DNA of 64,000 bases, taken from Luzula sylvatica (lineage: Eukaryota > Streptophyta > Magnoliopsida > Poales > Juncaceae). Position 1 is the stretch's first letter, and each line of letters starts with the position of its first letter. The notes under the pieces are model-generated. The model saw only the letters and a program-made list of their open reading frames with translations, was not told the origin of the DNA and made no database searches. The stretch covers positions 27,010,914 through 27,074,913 of the forward strand of contig OX326958.1 in the NCBI GenBank assembly GCA_946800325.1, written 5' to 3'. This document shows, piece by piece, positions 46,781 to 60,400 of this stretch. The position numbers were made by a program, and so were the translations under genes.

Positions 46781-49700
46781 GATGTTATATAATTTTATGA
46801 TATTACATATGAATATTCTAGTCGGGTCCAGTCGAGTCGGATTCGAGAAGAATCGAGTCGAGTCGGTTTCGCGTCAACTTCGACCCGAATTCGAGTGGAA
46901 TCGAGTTCGAGTCTAGTCGAGCTCGAGCCCAGCCGAGTGGAGTTCGGGCCAAGTCGAATTCAATTCGAGGCGAGTCGAGTTCGAGCCTAGATTTGTCCAA
47001 TTTGAGACGAGCCTAGTCTGGTCGAGTCTATTACGTGTCGACTTCGAGTCGAGTAATGTCCAGTCGGGTCTGGTCGTGTCGAGCCGAGTCGAATCGATTT
47101 CGGGTCAACTCGATTTCGGGTCGAGTTCGAGTTGATTTGAGTTGTCTCGAGTCGAGTAATGTCGACTCGAGTCGAGTCGAGTAATGTCGACTCGAGTCGA
47201 GTCGTGTTCTAGTCGAGTCGAGTCGAAGGAGCTCGAGCCGAATCGAGTCGAGCTCGTGCCGTGTCTCGTACGAGTCGAGTCGGAGTTGGTACGAGTTGTC
47301 TCAAATCGAGTTTTGTGATAAGCCACCAATATATTACATGACAAATTTGTTTATAAAAACACAATTTCCGTATTCAATCAACCAATCTTTTTCTATCATA
47401 CAATATTTAAAAATATTAAAATATAAAGTTAAAAATAACTAATAATGATATTTAGAAACACTAAACATTGAATATATATAATAATATTCAAAAAAAGTAA
47501 ATATTCAAAACATATATTGTGTGATAAATAAACATAATATCACATAATCATTCATTCTTTTTCTATCACTGCATATTTACGGATATTAAAATAAATAAAT
47601 ATATATTATATTTTTAGTATCATAAGATATGTTATTTTTCATATTGTACTATTTTAATATCTTTAAATATGTTCTGATAGAAAAAGTTTGAACGGTTGTA
47701 TTATACATTATACTTGACTCGAGTCAACTCGACTCGATACAAAAGATAGAAAATATCAAAAAAATATTATATGATAAATACACATAATACCATCACATAG
47801 TCTATAAATATAATAATATACTACACAAACTATAAATATACATTCACTTTAAACGGTATGTGATCCGCGAACATATCAAGACACATTCACCAAAAACGGT
47901 ATGTAATCCGCGAACGTATACTTTTTTTTCATTACCGATCATGACAATAGTATATACTCTACTCGACTTAACTCGGATCGAGCTCAACACGACTCGACAT
48001 ACATAAGATATAATATATCAAATAAAATATCATATGAAAATAAACATAATAATATCACATAGTATATAAATGTAAATATGCTAACAAGAATCCATAAAAA
48101 AAATCCAAAAAAGAATACAAAGATCAAAATGTACTATTGAAATTAGCAAAATATATTCTTGTATTTATCAAAATATACTATTGAAAATATATTATTTTAT
48201 TCTCAATTTTAACAATGTTAACATATTAGATTCATCAGTATATTTTGCTTATTTGAATAATATATTTTGTTAGTTTCATCAATATATTTTATACGCGTGA
48301 ATTATTTTTTTGGATTCTCCTTAGCAAGCATGTATATAAATATATCAAGAACTACATAAATAATAAATATACATCTAACACTTAAATCGGTATCCGATCC
48401 CCGAACAAATGTTTTTTGTCACAGACTCGACTCGACTCGACCGAGCTCGCTCGACACTACTTGGCTCGAATCCACTCGACACGACTCGACTCGAACTCGA
48501 CCCGTAATGGACTCGACTCGACACGGCTCGAATTCGACTCGACTCGAGTCGGCTCGACTCGTCTTGGCTCGTACTCGACCTAATCAGCTCGAAAGAAAAA
48601 ATGTGTTTTTTTTTTATATTATTCAGAATAAAATTGGGGATAATCTTCTAATTATAAATTAATTAGATCTTCAATTGTATTAATACGTATACACCAGTAC
48701 TAATACATTAAATTGCCTTAAAAATAGTATTAGATAAAAAATAGTATTAAATGAAGATGTTGTATGAAGTAATCCTGCAAATTGGAAATTTCATCCAAAA
48801 TAACAAATATTGCACGTCAATTTTTTCAAATAAAAAATATTTATTCAAAATTACAAAATAAGCTTTTTACATTTCAAATAAATATAGTTCTAATATAATG
48901 AAAATTAACTAGCCAAACTAACAAATATAGTATTAAATGAAAACATAGCCGTCAATCGACTGCATCATAATAATAATGTCGTAGAGGTTCGATTCAGATG
49001 ATTAGACAATTTCTCTTCTTGCTTTCTTCAATAGTCTTTCTTCCAAATGTATTTGAAGACTCTAGCCAAGTGCTTCCCCATAGCAAATTATGATCTGACT
49101 GAATTCCTTTTGTTCTACAATATAATGACATGCATGAAATAAGAAAATTAGGGTAATGGTTATGTAAATTAATCTCTAAATTGCAATATGATCGAGTGGT
49201 TTGTACATATAATAATAAACAATATTGTTATACATTAATCATAAAATGAAAAAAATGTGATTTAATGAAATAAATTTTGATGTTAGAATTGGCGGGCGCC
49301 TCCTATAAAGAAGACACCCTTAAAGATGGATGTCAACGGAGCGGTACGGATACGGGTAAGTTCTCCCATATCCGAACCCGAAATCGTTACGGATAAATTT
49401 TATCCCACATACCCGAACTCACGAGTAAAATCAATTCGTACGCTCAAATATATTCGTTACCAGCTACCCGAAGTCATGAATTGGGTAAGGATCGGGTTTG
49501 GGTACATTAGTTTTGGTAAATTGATATATGCGGATATCGTTATTTGCCGTGCCCAAACCCGATGCGGGTAATGCTATCGAACATAACCAGCCAACCACAC
49601 TTGGGTATTACTCGTTTGGGTATTACTCGTTTCGCTCGAGTATCGACGACTACGGGTTATCGCATTTGATCCAATATACCCGAGCTCACGAGTAAAATCC

Positions 49701-50292
49701 AAACTTACCCACAAATATGTTCGTTACCGGCTACTTGAACTCATGAATCGGGTAAAGATCAGGTTCAGGTACATTAGTTTTGGTAAATTGATATCTGCAG
49801 ATATCGTTATTTGCCATACCCGAACCTGATGCTGGTAATGCTATCGAATATAACCAACCAACCAAACTGGTACGTTTTGGTTTTACTCGTTTCGTTCGAG
49901 TATCGACGACTGCGTGCTATTACCGCCCCGGACATCCTTAAGCATCCTTATCTCAAGGGAACTTAAGATAAGGATGCGCTGCTTAAATGTGGAAACCACG
50001 CAGCTTTGTGTGTTTTTGTACTGTAGATCTCTCCAGGTATTTATAAGCCTTCTCAAGACCTTTTAATAGAAAACAAATATGGTGGGACTATCACAGAGAA
50101 GCTAGTTCCGTTCCCTTGTTTTTTCTAAACATAGACTTGTTATAGTATACCCTTTCCAGGCCCAAATTTCTCCTTATTTGCAACTCTAACCGTAATCCTT
50201 ATATTTTCCCTGAAAAATAATTCTATGTCATGACTATGATTAGAATATTTGGCTGGTAATTAATTCAATGCCATGACTATATATAAAAATTT
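46781..50292. repeat. array unit 3 (3512 bp), first half of the higher-order repeat
   Basis: Nearly identical to unit 5 (57420-60932), differing by single bases such as near 46784, 46914 and 47421. Together with unit 4 it forms a 10,639-bp higher-order repeat. Confidence 0.92.
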
Positions 50293-50999
50293 GATGTTAT
50301 ATAATTTTATGATATTACATATGAATATTCTAGTCGGGTCCAGTCGAGTCGGATTCGAGAAGAATCGAGTCGAGTCGGTTTCGCGTCAACTTCGACCCGA
50401 ATTCGAGTGGAATCGAGTTCGAGTCGAGTCGAGCTCGAGCCCAGCCGAGTGGAGTTCGGGCCAAGTCGAATTCAATTCGAGGCGAGTCGAGTTCGAGCCT
50501 AGATTTGTCCAATTTGAGACGAGCCTAGTCTGGTCGAGTCTATTACGTGTCGACTTCGAGTCGAGTAATGTCCAGTCGGGTCGGGTCGGGTCGAGCCGAG
50601 TCGAATCGATTTCGGGTCGAGTTCGAGTTGATTCGAGAACAAAAAAATTAGATTATTGTATTATATACTATACTCGACTCGACTGGATATACAAAAGATT
50701 AAAAATATCCAAAAAACATATTATATAAGAAATAAACATAGATGTTTATTTGAAAATATCCAAAAAACCGTAATCCTTATATTTCCCCTGAAAAATAAAA
50801 TATTATATATAATAGATGTTTTTTTGAAAATAATCAGATGACTTGTCATCTAGGGTATGATGTATAAGAAACTGTGAAATATAAATGGTTGCCCTTCCTT
50901 AATCAGTTGCACGAGCTCCGAATCTTGTGGGGCGCCTTACTCGGAGACCGGCATTGTATGCAGTGATAAGAATATTTATCGTCATTCAAACATAACAAA

Positions 51000-51026
51000 T
51001 TAATAATAATAATAATAATAATAATA
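51000..51026. repeat. (TAA)n microsatellite, length-variable between units
   Basis: About nine ATA/TAA repeats here; the counterpart in unit 6 (about 61640-61675) is 9 bp longer, which accounts for the change of offset between the units from 10,640 to 10,649 bp. Confidence 0.85.
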
Positions 51027-53222
51027 TGCATATAAAAAATATAATAAGCATATATAAATGTATAATCAATCTACACAAAAATGAACGATATTTGTGTGAT
51101 AATTGACAAGAGGTACAAATATTTTTTCTATCATTCAGATATTTACTAAAAAAATTAGAAACTTATAATTAAGCATAAATATGCCCAAAATTGTTTACTA
51201 TCTAAAAATGACGTGGAAAAAACAATCCAATTTATAAAAAAATGAAACGATAATTTCGATATTTTATAGTTACCAAAAGAGCCTATTCGAATTGTTCTCC
51301 TACTTCAGTTCATCTTTCCAAAAGAAATAGGAATGTATTCCTAGTGAATTCAAAACTCAAAGACTAAAATCAAATCAGGAAAAGTTCTTTTGGGTCTGGA
51401 GGAAAATCCTTATATTATCCATCCTATATAGTTCCAGTTGAATCCTTTCATTTTTCAACGTTAATTTTCACTTGTAGATAATGTTAAGTTGATAGTTCAA
51501 GCATATAATACCTAGCCTCATTTCTTAGAGGTGCATGATTCGAATCTTGTATGCAATTAGACTATGAAGAGACTTTCTATTCGAGCCTCATTTCTTTCGA
51601 TAACGTTAATTTTTCAACTGATTAAGGAATTTATTTAGGGAATCATAAAAATTATTTTGCTCGTGTAAGAGTTCAATTTTGGTATTTTTTAGAAAAATAG
51701 GATGATTGATTTATTTTTGAGATGTTAGACTTCACTTTTTTGCACTTTTAAGAAATTTTTGAAAAAACAGAAATTTGAAATTTGTGTGTGTTAGTCTTCT
51801 ATTACGGATTATTTTGGGGACAACATGAAAATTGAGTATTTTTCTCGTGTGAGAGTTCAATTTTGGCATATTTTAGAAAAATAGGATAATTGATTTTTTT
51901 GAAGGTGAAGACTTCACATTTTTGCATTTTTAATAAATTTGTGAAAACTAGTCTGTTCGAGTGCATTAAGTGTCGAGTCGAGTAATATCGAGTCGTGTCA
52001 AGACAAATCGAGTCGAGTTCGAGCCGAGTCGAGTCGAGCTCGAGCCGTGTCTAGGTCAAGTCGAGTCGGGCTCGAGCCGAGTCTTGTTTGAGTCGAGTCG
52101 AGTCGAGTCCACTCGATTTCAGATCGAGTTCGAGTTGATTCGAGTTGCCTCGAGTCGAGTTCTATAATAATCTATATTACATGGAAAATTTGTTTATAAA
52201 AAACACAATTCCCGTATACAATAAACCAATCTTTATCGTACCATATTTAAGAATATTAAAAAAATAATGTTAAAAATAACTAGTAATGATCTTAAGAAAA
52301 TCTAAACGTTGAACATATATATAATACTATTCGAAAAATATAAATATTAAAAACATATATTATATGATAAATAAACATAATATCACATAATCATCCATTC
52401 TTTTTCTGTCCTAACATATTTAATGATATTAAAAAATATAATATTTTGAATATCTTAAAAAATGTCATTTTTACTAATATCTTTTTTGAATATCTTTAAA
52501 TATGTTATGATAGAAAAAATTAGATTATTGTATTATATACTATACTCGACTTGACTCGATATACAAAAGATTAAAAATAATGTTGCACGAATATAATATT
52601 ATGAATGTTTACATTATAGTTCTTGATGATTCGCACTGAAATAAATGAATTTACAAATGTTTGGAACCCCAATCATCTTGAATTTTTGAACTCAAATTCA
52701 ATAAAAATGTCTTGAAAAGGGACCAAGATCACGTGTCTAGCATGAGATGTATGATAAAGAATACGAACACTTGATCAAGTATATATTTGAACATTTTCAT
52801 GAAAAATACTATTTTAGTATGAGTGAGACAAGGAAGAGTGGCTTAAATTGAATAAAATTATAAGTTTGATTTTCTTATTATTAGGGCACCTTTGAGACAA
52901 TTAGACATTCTCACATGGCTTTCATAGGGAGTTCATGTTCTTATTTAGACCTTTTCAATATTTTATTTTTGGACACATTTTTGGGGCCTTTCATGCATAT
53001 ATTATTTGATCAATTATACTATATATTCTAACTAAACTGGGCCTTAAAAAGCTTAGATTTATTGGTATAAATAAATTGGGCCTCATTTACTTGTGATTCT
53101 AAGACCATGTAGTTCAAAGTAAAACTAAAAATCATGCACTTGTATGGTGTCTCTTTGATGGGAAAGGATTACCACAAATTCACTTGAAATCGAAGTATCT
53201 GGATTCGATTTCACGAGATTAG

Positions 53223-53230
53223 TATATAAG
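53223..53230 (+). promoter_or_regulatory. TATA box of ARD copy 2
   Basis: TATATAAG, 57 nt before the start codon, identical to copy 1. About 700 bp of upstream DNA is shared with copy 1 and begins at the satellite junction. Confidence 0.6.
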
Positions 53231-53287
53231 AGTTTCTCTTGTACTGATTGATTAGGTTTTAACAAAGGAGTTGGGTGAAGAGGATAA

Positions 53288-54303
53288 ATGGGTCTAGAGG
53301 TACTAATTTTGTTTTAATTCGTTTTTTAATGTTATATTTGATTTGTAATTTATCAAAAAAAAAAAATATGATTTGTAAGAAATTTGGAATGCTTTTTGTA
53401 ATTGTTTGATTAATTGATTAGGCGTGGGTAATGGAGGAAAGTGGAGAGGATCAAAGGTTTCCTCACAAGAGAACCCCTAATGTTTCTGTGCCCTTAAGCA
53501 AGCTCGAAGGTACTGATTTTTGTATTTATCTGTTAATTGACCCAATTAACCTACTCCTGTTTATCTAATTTTGATTTTTAAGCAAAACCAATATATATTT
53601 CGAAATTGAAAATTAGGATTCTTTATAATTTGAACCAATTTTATGTTTACATCATGTTTATTTACTGATAATTTTCAGAGATTGGCGTTTTATATTGGCA
53701 TTTAGACCCAAAGAACCACAAAAACAATGAAGAGTTAAAGAAAATCAGAGAATCCAGAGGCTACAGTTACACGGTTCATCTTTCATTTTCTCAAAAAATC
53801 CTCATTTGGAATTTTCTACCATATCGAAATATAATTCGGAGAGTATTTCTGCAGGATTATCTTGATTTGTGTCCTGAAAAAGTGGAGAATTACGAGGAGA
53901 AATTGAAGAATTTCTACAGAGAACACATCCACGGCGACGAGGAGATCCGTTACTGCTTAGAGGGTAGTGGATATTTCGATGTGCGTGATAAGGATGATAA
54001 ATGGATTCGGATCTGGATCCGAGCCGGCGATTTGATCGTTCTGCCAGCTGGCATTTATCATCGTTTCACTCTCGACACTTCGAACTACGTCAAGGTAATG
54101 AACTCGTTACGACTTGTTTAAACTTTTGCTTCGAATAATCGAGCGTGTTATTATTTTGCTTATTTATTTTGTAGTTGATGAGATTGTTTGTGGGAGAACC
54201 GGTGTGGACTGCGTATAACAGGCCTCAAGAGGATCATCCTGCTAGACAAGGTTATATCGAGAGTTTCGTGGATAATTCCAAAATTACCCTCGAAGCCCAT
54301 TGA
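53288..54303 (+). CDS. ARD: acireductone dioxygenase (ARD), copy 2
   Basis: Complete second copy of the Yang-cycle enzyme inside the tandem array. Exons 53288-53299, 53422-53509, 53679-53773, 53855-54094, 54175-54303 keep every splice site of copy 1, giving 187 residues. Metal ligands His89, His91, Glu95 and His134 are intact. Differences from copy 1 are Lys48, Asn50 and Asp124; Asp124 restores the usual [10 protein letters not shown]. Intron 1 is longer by about 30 bp, including an A-run near 53357. With an intact frame and TATA box, it looks functional. The 3' side carries the same UGT relic as copy 1. Confidence 0.95.
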
Positions 54304-54449
54304 TTGCTCTATATGAGGTTGCGGAACTTATATATAATTTAGTTATATTTGTATAAATTGATGAGTTAGTGGACCAGTAGTGTCATGTCATGTATATGCA
54401 CTTGTTATTACCAACTACAGCAATCTTTCAATTGAATTTCAATCTCAAT

Positions 54450-54632
54450 TCCAACAAATCATCGATCAACAATTGAGATCTTTACGCGAAGGTTCACCTT
54501 CCGCCACGCAACACGTGCCATGTCAGCATATTTCCTCGACTTAACTCGTGCCTTATTGCCGGTCCCGCCAGATTTCAGAAATCGTGATATAGATTTTTCT
54601 AATTATCTTTGCATTCACCAAATCTCCAAATC
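54450..54632 (-). pseudogene. 3' fragment of a UGT gene, copy 2
   Basis: Appears identical to 22032-22214, with the same one-base loss, showing that the relic already existed before the ARD segment was copied. Confidence 0.85.
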
Positions 54633-54934
54633 TGTTGAAAGAGGAAGAAGAAGATTGAAAAAGATTAATTTGTATTTCTTAATTAATAATCTCTTTACAA
54701 GCTCTATACTTATAATACCCTAACCATCTTCTAGAGAAGGCATCTAATTTAACCTATTCTACACCTAGGCATAACTAACTTTAAATCATATACACCTCAT
54801 CCACTTATCCTAATTAACAGGATCCAATAGGTACAAACTACATCCATTAAGAGAAATGGGTATAAGTGAATAAAAGCCAATTTACTACTTCTCTATTCGA
54901 GGCATCAATGGACATCTCCATTTCATGATTTACA
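54633..54934 (-). mobile_element. copia 3' LTR (302 bp), copy 2
   Basis: Same length and position in the UGT relic as copy 1. Followed by the internal side of the element through a long C run. Confidence 0.8.
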
Positions 54935-54936
54935 CG

Positions 54937-54937
54937 C

Positions 54938-54966
<29 letters not shown>
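54937..54966. repeat. expanded poly(C) run at the copia polypurine tract
   Basis: 30 C on the + strand (poly(G) on the element's strand) where copy 1 has 10. It lies exactly at the polypurine tract, between pol and the 3' LTR. Confidence 0.85.
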
Positions 54967-54968
<2 letters not shown>

Positions 54969-55740
54969 AAGCGAAAACGGGGTGGAACACACCGTGAGCT
55001 TGTGTCGTAGGAGTTTAAAACGAGAGGACGAGAAGCTTTTTGTTAGAATATTAGCAATTTGGTCATGCGAGCAAATAAATTTCACTTGTAGCTCCTTGTT
55101 GTTTACACGTTCGCGCACAAAATGAAAATCGATTTCGATATGTTTTGTGCGGGCGGAAAAGATCTGATTTGCCGCCAAGAAAGTTGCTCCAAGATTGTCG
55201 AACAATAAGAATGGGGGTGACGATAACGGTACAGACAACTCACGAAGTAGATATTGAATCCAAATTACCTCGGTGGTAGCCATGCCTAGACTACGGTACT
55301 CTGTTGTACTCGGTGGTAGCTGTGTGTTGTTTTTTCGAACTCCACGAAATGAGATTTGGACCCAAGTAAATGCAAAACCCTGTTGTACTCCGCCTATTAT
55401 TGGGACACCCGGCCCAATCGGCATCCGAATATGCATATAATTCAAGAGTTTGTTCAAGACGAATTTGAAGCCCATGGAGAATCGATCCTTTTAGATACCG
55501 AAGTATTCGTTTGACCGTGGCCATATGAGTATGGGTGGGAGTATGCATAAATTGCGATACTTTATTTACGGCATAAGAAATATCGGGAAGTGTGATCGTG
55601 AGGTATTGCAAGGCTCCCACCAAACTGCGATATAAAACTGGATCGGCTAGGGGCTCACCATCGAGTTTGGAGAGAGAGACCGGGAGCCATGGGAGAGTTG
55701 GTGGGTTTGGCATTCGTTAATTTGGCTTTCTCCAACAATG
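54967..55740 (-). pseudogene. copia pol relic (RT end and RNase H), copy 2
   Basis: Longer than copy 1. The minus strand encodes LYRSLVGALQYLTITLPDI (end of RT), AYSDADWAGCPNNRRSTTGF and LISWSSKKQH (RNase H), then the C-terminus. A small insertion near 55300 with duplicated TGTTGTACTC words shifts the frame. The 5' part of the element is missing beyond 55740. Confidence 0.88.
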
Positions 55741-56084
55741 AAATATTATTACACAAATATTAAGAATTTTCTACATATTAATTAGCATATATTTCAAAAA
55801 TATGAATTACTATACAAGTTAAGAAATGAGAGGAAGATAAGGGAAAAGAAAGGCAACAAATTAATTAGAGAGATGTTTGTCAAAAAGAGAGAGATTTGTT
55901 AAAAGCAGCAAAGAAAATAAGTATGTAATGCATGATAATAATTTTAGTACCGAAAATAGTATATACTCGACTCGACTCGACTCGGCTCGAACTCAACTCG
56001 ACTCGACATACATAAGATTTAATAATATCAAATAAAATATCATATGAATAATAAACATAATAATATCACATAGTATTACCCGCA
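55741..56084. other. relic flank and junction back into the unit
   Basis: 55741-55945 matches the AT-rich flank at 28975-29205. At about 55950 it joins CTCGA-repeat DNA like 37318-37440 and then, near 56085, the usual unit sequence. Confidence 0.75.
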
Positions 56085-57419
56085 TCGACTGCATAATAAT
56101 GTCGTAGAGGTTCGATTCAGATGATTAGAATTTCAATTTCTCTTCTTGCTTTCTTCAATAGTCTTTCTTCCAAATGTATTTGAAGACTCTAGCCATGTGC
56201 TTCCCCATAGCAAATTATGATCTGACTGAATTCCTTTTGTTCTACAATATAATGACATGCATGAAATTAGAAAATTAGGGTAATGGTTATGTAAATTAAT
56301 CTCTAAATTGCAATATGATCGAGTGGTTTGTACATATAATAATAAACAATAATGTTATACATTAATCATAAAATGATAAAAATGTGATTTAATGAAATAA
56401 ATTTTGATGTTAGAATTGGCGGGTGCCTCCTATAAAGAAGACACCCTTAAAGATGGATGTCAACGGAGCGGTACGGATACGGGTAAGTTCTCCCATATCC
56501 GAACCCGAAATCGTTACGGATAAATTTTATCCCACATACCCGAACTCACGAGTAAAATCAATTCGTACGCTCAAATATATTCGTTACCAGCTACCCGAAG
56601 TCATGAATTGGGTAAGGATCGGGTTTGGGTACATTAGTTTTGGTAAATTGATATATGCGGATATCGTTATTTGCCGTGCCCAAACCCGATGCGGGTAATG
56701 CTATCGAACATAACCAGCCAACCACACTTGGGTATTACTCGTTTGGGTATTACTCGTTTCGCTCGAGTATCGACGACTACGGGTTATCGCATTTGATCCA
56801 ATATACCCGAGCTCACGAGTAAAATCCAAACTTACCCACAAATATGTTCGTTACCGGCTACTTGAACTCATGAATCGGGTAAAGATCAGGTTCAGGTACA
56901 TTAGTTTTGGTAAATTGATATCTGCAGATATCGTTATTTGCCATACCCGAACCTGATGCTGGTAATGCTATCGAATATAACCAACCAACCAAACTGGTAC
57001 GTTTTGGTTTTACTCGTTTCGTTCGAGTATCGACGACTGCGTGCTATTACCGCCCCGGACATCCTTAAGCATCCTTATCTCAAGGGAACTTAAGATAAGG
57101 ATGCGCTGCTTAAATGTGGAAACCACGCAGCTTTGTGTGTTTTTGTACTGTAGATCTCTCCAGGTATTTATAAGCCTTCTCAAGACCTTTTAATAGAAAA
57201 CAAATATGGTGGGACTATCACAGAGAAGCTAGTTCCGTTCCCTTGTTTTTTCTAAACATAGACTTGTTATAGTATACCCTTTCCAGGCCCAAATTTCTCC
57301 TTATTTGCAACTCTAACCGTAATCCTTATATTTTCCCTGAAAAATAATTCTATGTCATGACTATGATTAGAATATTTGGCTGGTAATTAATTCAATGCCA
57401 TGACTATATATAAAAATTT

Positions 57420-60400
57420 GATGTTATATAATTTTATGATATTACATATGAATATTCTAGTCGGGTCCAGTCGAGTCGGATTCGAGAAGAATCGAGTCGA
57501 GTCGGTTTCGCGTCAACTTCGACCCGAATTCGAGTGGAATCGAGTTCGAGTCGAGTCGAGCTCGAGCCCAGCCGAGTGGAGTTCGGGCCAAGTCGAATTC
57601 AATTCGAGGCGAGTCGAGTTCGAGCCTAGATTTGTCCAATTTGAGACGAGCCTAGTCTGGTCGAGTCTATTACGTGTCGACTTCGAGTCGAGTAATGTCC
57701 AGTCGGGTCTGGTCGTGTCGAGCCGAGTCGAATCGATTTCGGGTCAACTCGATTTCGGGTCGAGTTCGAGTTGATTTGAGTTGTCTCGAGTCGAGTAATG
57801 TCGACTCGAGTCGAGTCGAGTAATGTCGACTCGAGTCGAGTCGTGTTCTAGTCGAGTCGAGTCGAAGGAGCTCGAGCCGAATCGAGTCGAGCTCGTGCCG
57901 TGTCTCGTACGAGTCGAGTCGGAGTTGGTACGAGTTGTCTCAAATCGAGTTTTGTGATAAGCCACCAATATATTACATGACAAATTTGTTTATAAAAACA
58001 CAATTTCCGTATTCAATCAACCAATCTTTTTCTATCATACAATATTTAAAAATATTAAAAATATAAAGTTAAAAATAACTAATAATGATATTTAGAAACA
58101 CTAAACATTGAATATATATAATAATATTCAAAAAAAGTAAATATTCAAAACATATATTGTGTGATAAATAAACATAATATCACATAATCATTCATTCTTT
58201 TTCTATCACTGCATATTTACGGATATTAAAATAAATAAATATATATTATATTTTTAGTATCATAAGATATGTTATTTTTCATATTGTACTATTTTAATAT
58301 CTTTAAATATGTTCTGATAGAAAAAGTTTGAACGGTTGTATTATACATTATACTTGACTCGAGTCAACTCGACTCGATACAAAAGATAGAAAATATCAAA
58401 AAAATATTATATGATAAATACACATAATACCATCACATAGTCTATAAATATAATAATATACTACACAAACTATAAATATACATTCACTTTAAACGGTATG
58501 TGATCCGCGAACATATCAAGATACATTCACCAAAAACGGTATGTAATCCGCGAACGTATACTTTTTTTTCATTACCGATCATGACAATAGTATATACTCT
58601 ACTCGACTTAACTCGGATCGAGCTCAACACGACTCGACATACATAAGATATAATATATCAAATAAAATATCATATGAAAATAAACATAATAATATCACAT
58701 AGTATATAAATGTAAATATGCTAACAAGAATCCATAAAAAAAATCCAAAAAAGAATACAAAGATCAAAATATACTATTGAAATTAGCAAAATATATTCTT
58801 GTATTTATCAAAATATACTATTGAAAATATATTATTTTATTCTCAATTTTAACAATGTTAACATATTAGATTCATCAGTATATTTTGCTTATTTGAATAA
58901 TATATTTTGTTAGTTTCATCAATATATTTTATACGCGTGAATTATTTTTTTGGATTCTCCTTAGCAAGCATGTATATAAATATATCAAGAACTACATAAA
59001 TAATAAATATACATCTAACACTTAAATCGGTATCCGATCCCCGAACAAATGTTTTTTGTCACAGACTCGACTCGACTCGACCGAGCTCGCTCGACACTAC
59101 TTGGCTCGAATCCACTCGACACGACTCGACTCGAACTCGACCCGTAATGGACTCGACTCGACACGGCTCGAATTCGACTCGACTCGAGTCGGCTCGACTC
59201 GTCTTGGCTCGTACTCGACCTAATCAGCTCGAAAGAAAAAATGTGTTTTTTTTTTATATTATTCAGAATAAAATTGGGGATAATCTTCTAATTATAAATT
59301 AATTAGATCTTCAATTGTATTAATACGTATACACCAGTACTAATACATTAAATTGCCTTAAAAATAGTATTAGATAAAAAATAGTATTAAATGAAGATGT
59401 TGTATGAAGTAATCCTGCAAATTGGAAATTTCATCCAAAATAACAAATATTGCACGTCAATTTTTTCAAATAAAAAATATTTATTCAAAATTACAAAATA
59501 AGCTTTTTACATTTCAAATAAATATAGTTCTAATATAATGAAAATTAACTAGCCAAACTAACAAATATAGTATTAAATGAAAACATAGCCGTCAATCGAC
59601 TGCATCATAATAATAATGTCGTAGAGGTTCGATTCAGATGATTAGACAATTTCTCTTCTTGCTTTCTTCAATAGTCTTTCTTCCAAATGTATTTGAAGAC
59701 TCTAGCCAAGTGCTTCCCCATAGCAAATTATGATCTGACTGAATTCCTTTTGTTCTACAATATAATGACATGCATGAAATAAGAAAATTAGGGTAATGGT
59801 TATGTAAATTAATCTCTAAATTGCAATATGATCGAGTGGTTTGTACATATAATAATAAACAATATTGTTATACATTAATCATAAAATGAAAAAAATGTGA
59901 TTTAATGAAATAAATTTTGATGTTAGAATTGGCGGGCGCCTCCTATAAAGAAGACACCCTTAAAGATGGATGTCAACGGAGCGGTACGGATACGGGTAAG
60001 TTCTCCCATATCCGAACCCGAAATCGTTACGGATAAATTTTATCCCACATACCCGAACTCACGAGTAAAATCAATTCGTACGCTCAAATATATTCGTTAC
60101 CAGCTACCCGAAGTCATGAATTGGGTAAGGATCGGGTTTGGGTACATTAGTTTTGGTAAATTGATATATGCGGATATCGTTATTTGCCGTGCCCAAACCC
60201 GATGCGGGTAATGCTATCGAACATAACCAGCCAACCACACTTGGGTATTACTCGTTTGGGTATTACTCGTTTCGCTCGAGTATCGACGACTACGGGTTAT
60301 CGCATTTGATCCAATATACCCGAGCTCACGAGTAAAATCCAAACTTACCCACAAATATGTTCGTTACCGGCTACTTGAACTCATGAATCGGGTAAAGATC

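Larger units (their letters stand above)
50293..57419. repeat. array unit 4 (7127 bp), carries the ARD segment
   Basis: The left TCGAG arm breaks off at about 50637 and joins DNA like 23480-23580. Then come about 1.1 kb of AT-rich DNA not seen elsewhere except in unit 6 (50745-51848), satellite piece S (51849-52579), the ARD segment (52574-55305), the rest of a copia relic and flank (to 55945), a short CTCGA block, and the usual unit end from about 56085. Unit 6 repeats it almost identically. Confidence 0.92.

Noticed and set aside
50860..50990. tRNA- or snoRNA-like GC-rich patch in units 4 and 6
   Set aside because: No box motifs or stable cloverleaf could be drawn by eye.
51475..51580. Possible SINE head (GATTCGAATCTTG B-box-like word)
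   Set aside because: No matching A box at the right distance, no tail and no target duplications.
54925..55125. ORF with a polyproline run
   Set aside because: The prolines come from the poly(C) tract and the rest is antisense to copia RNase H.
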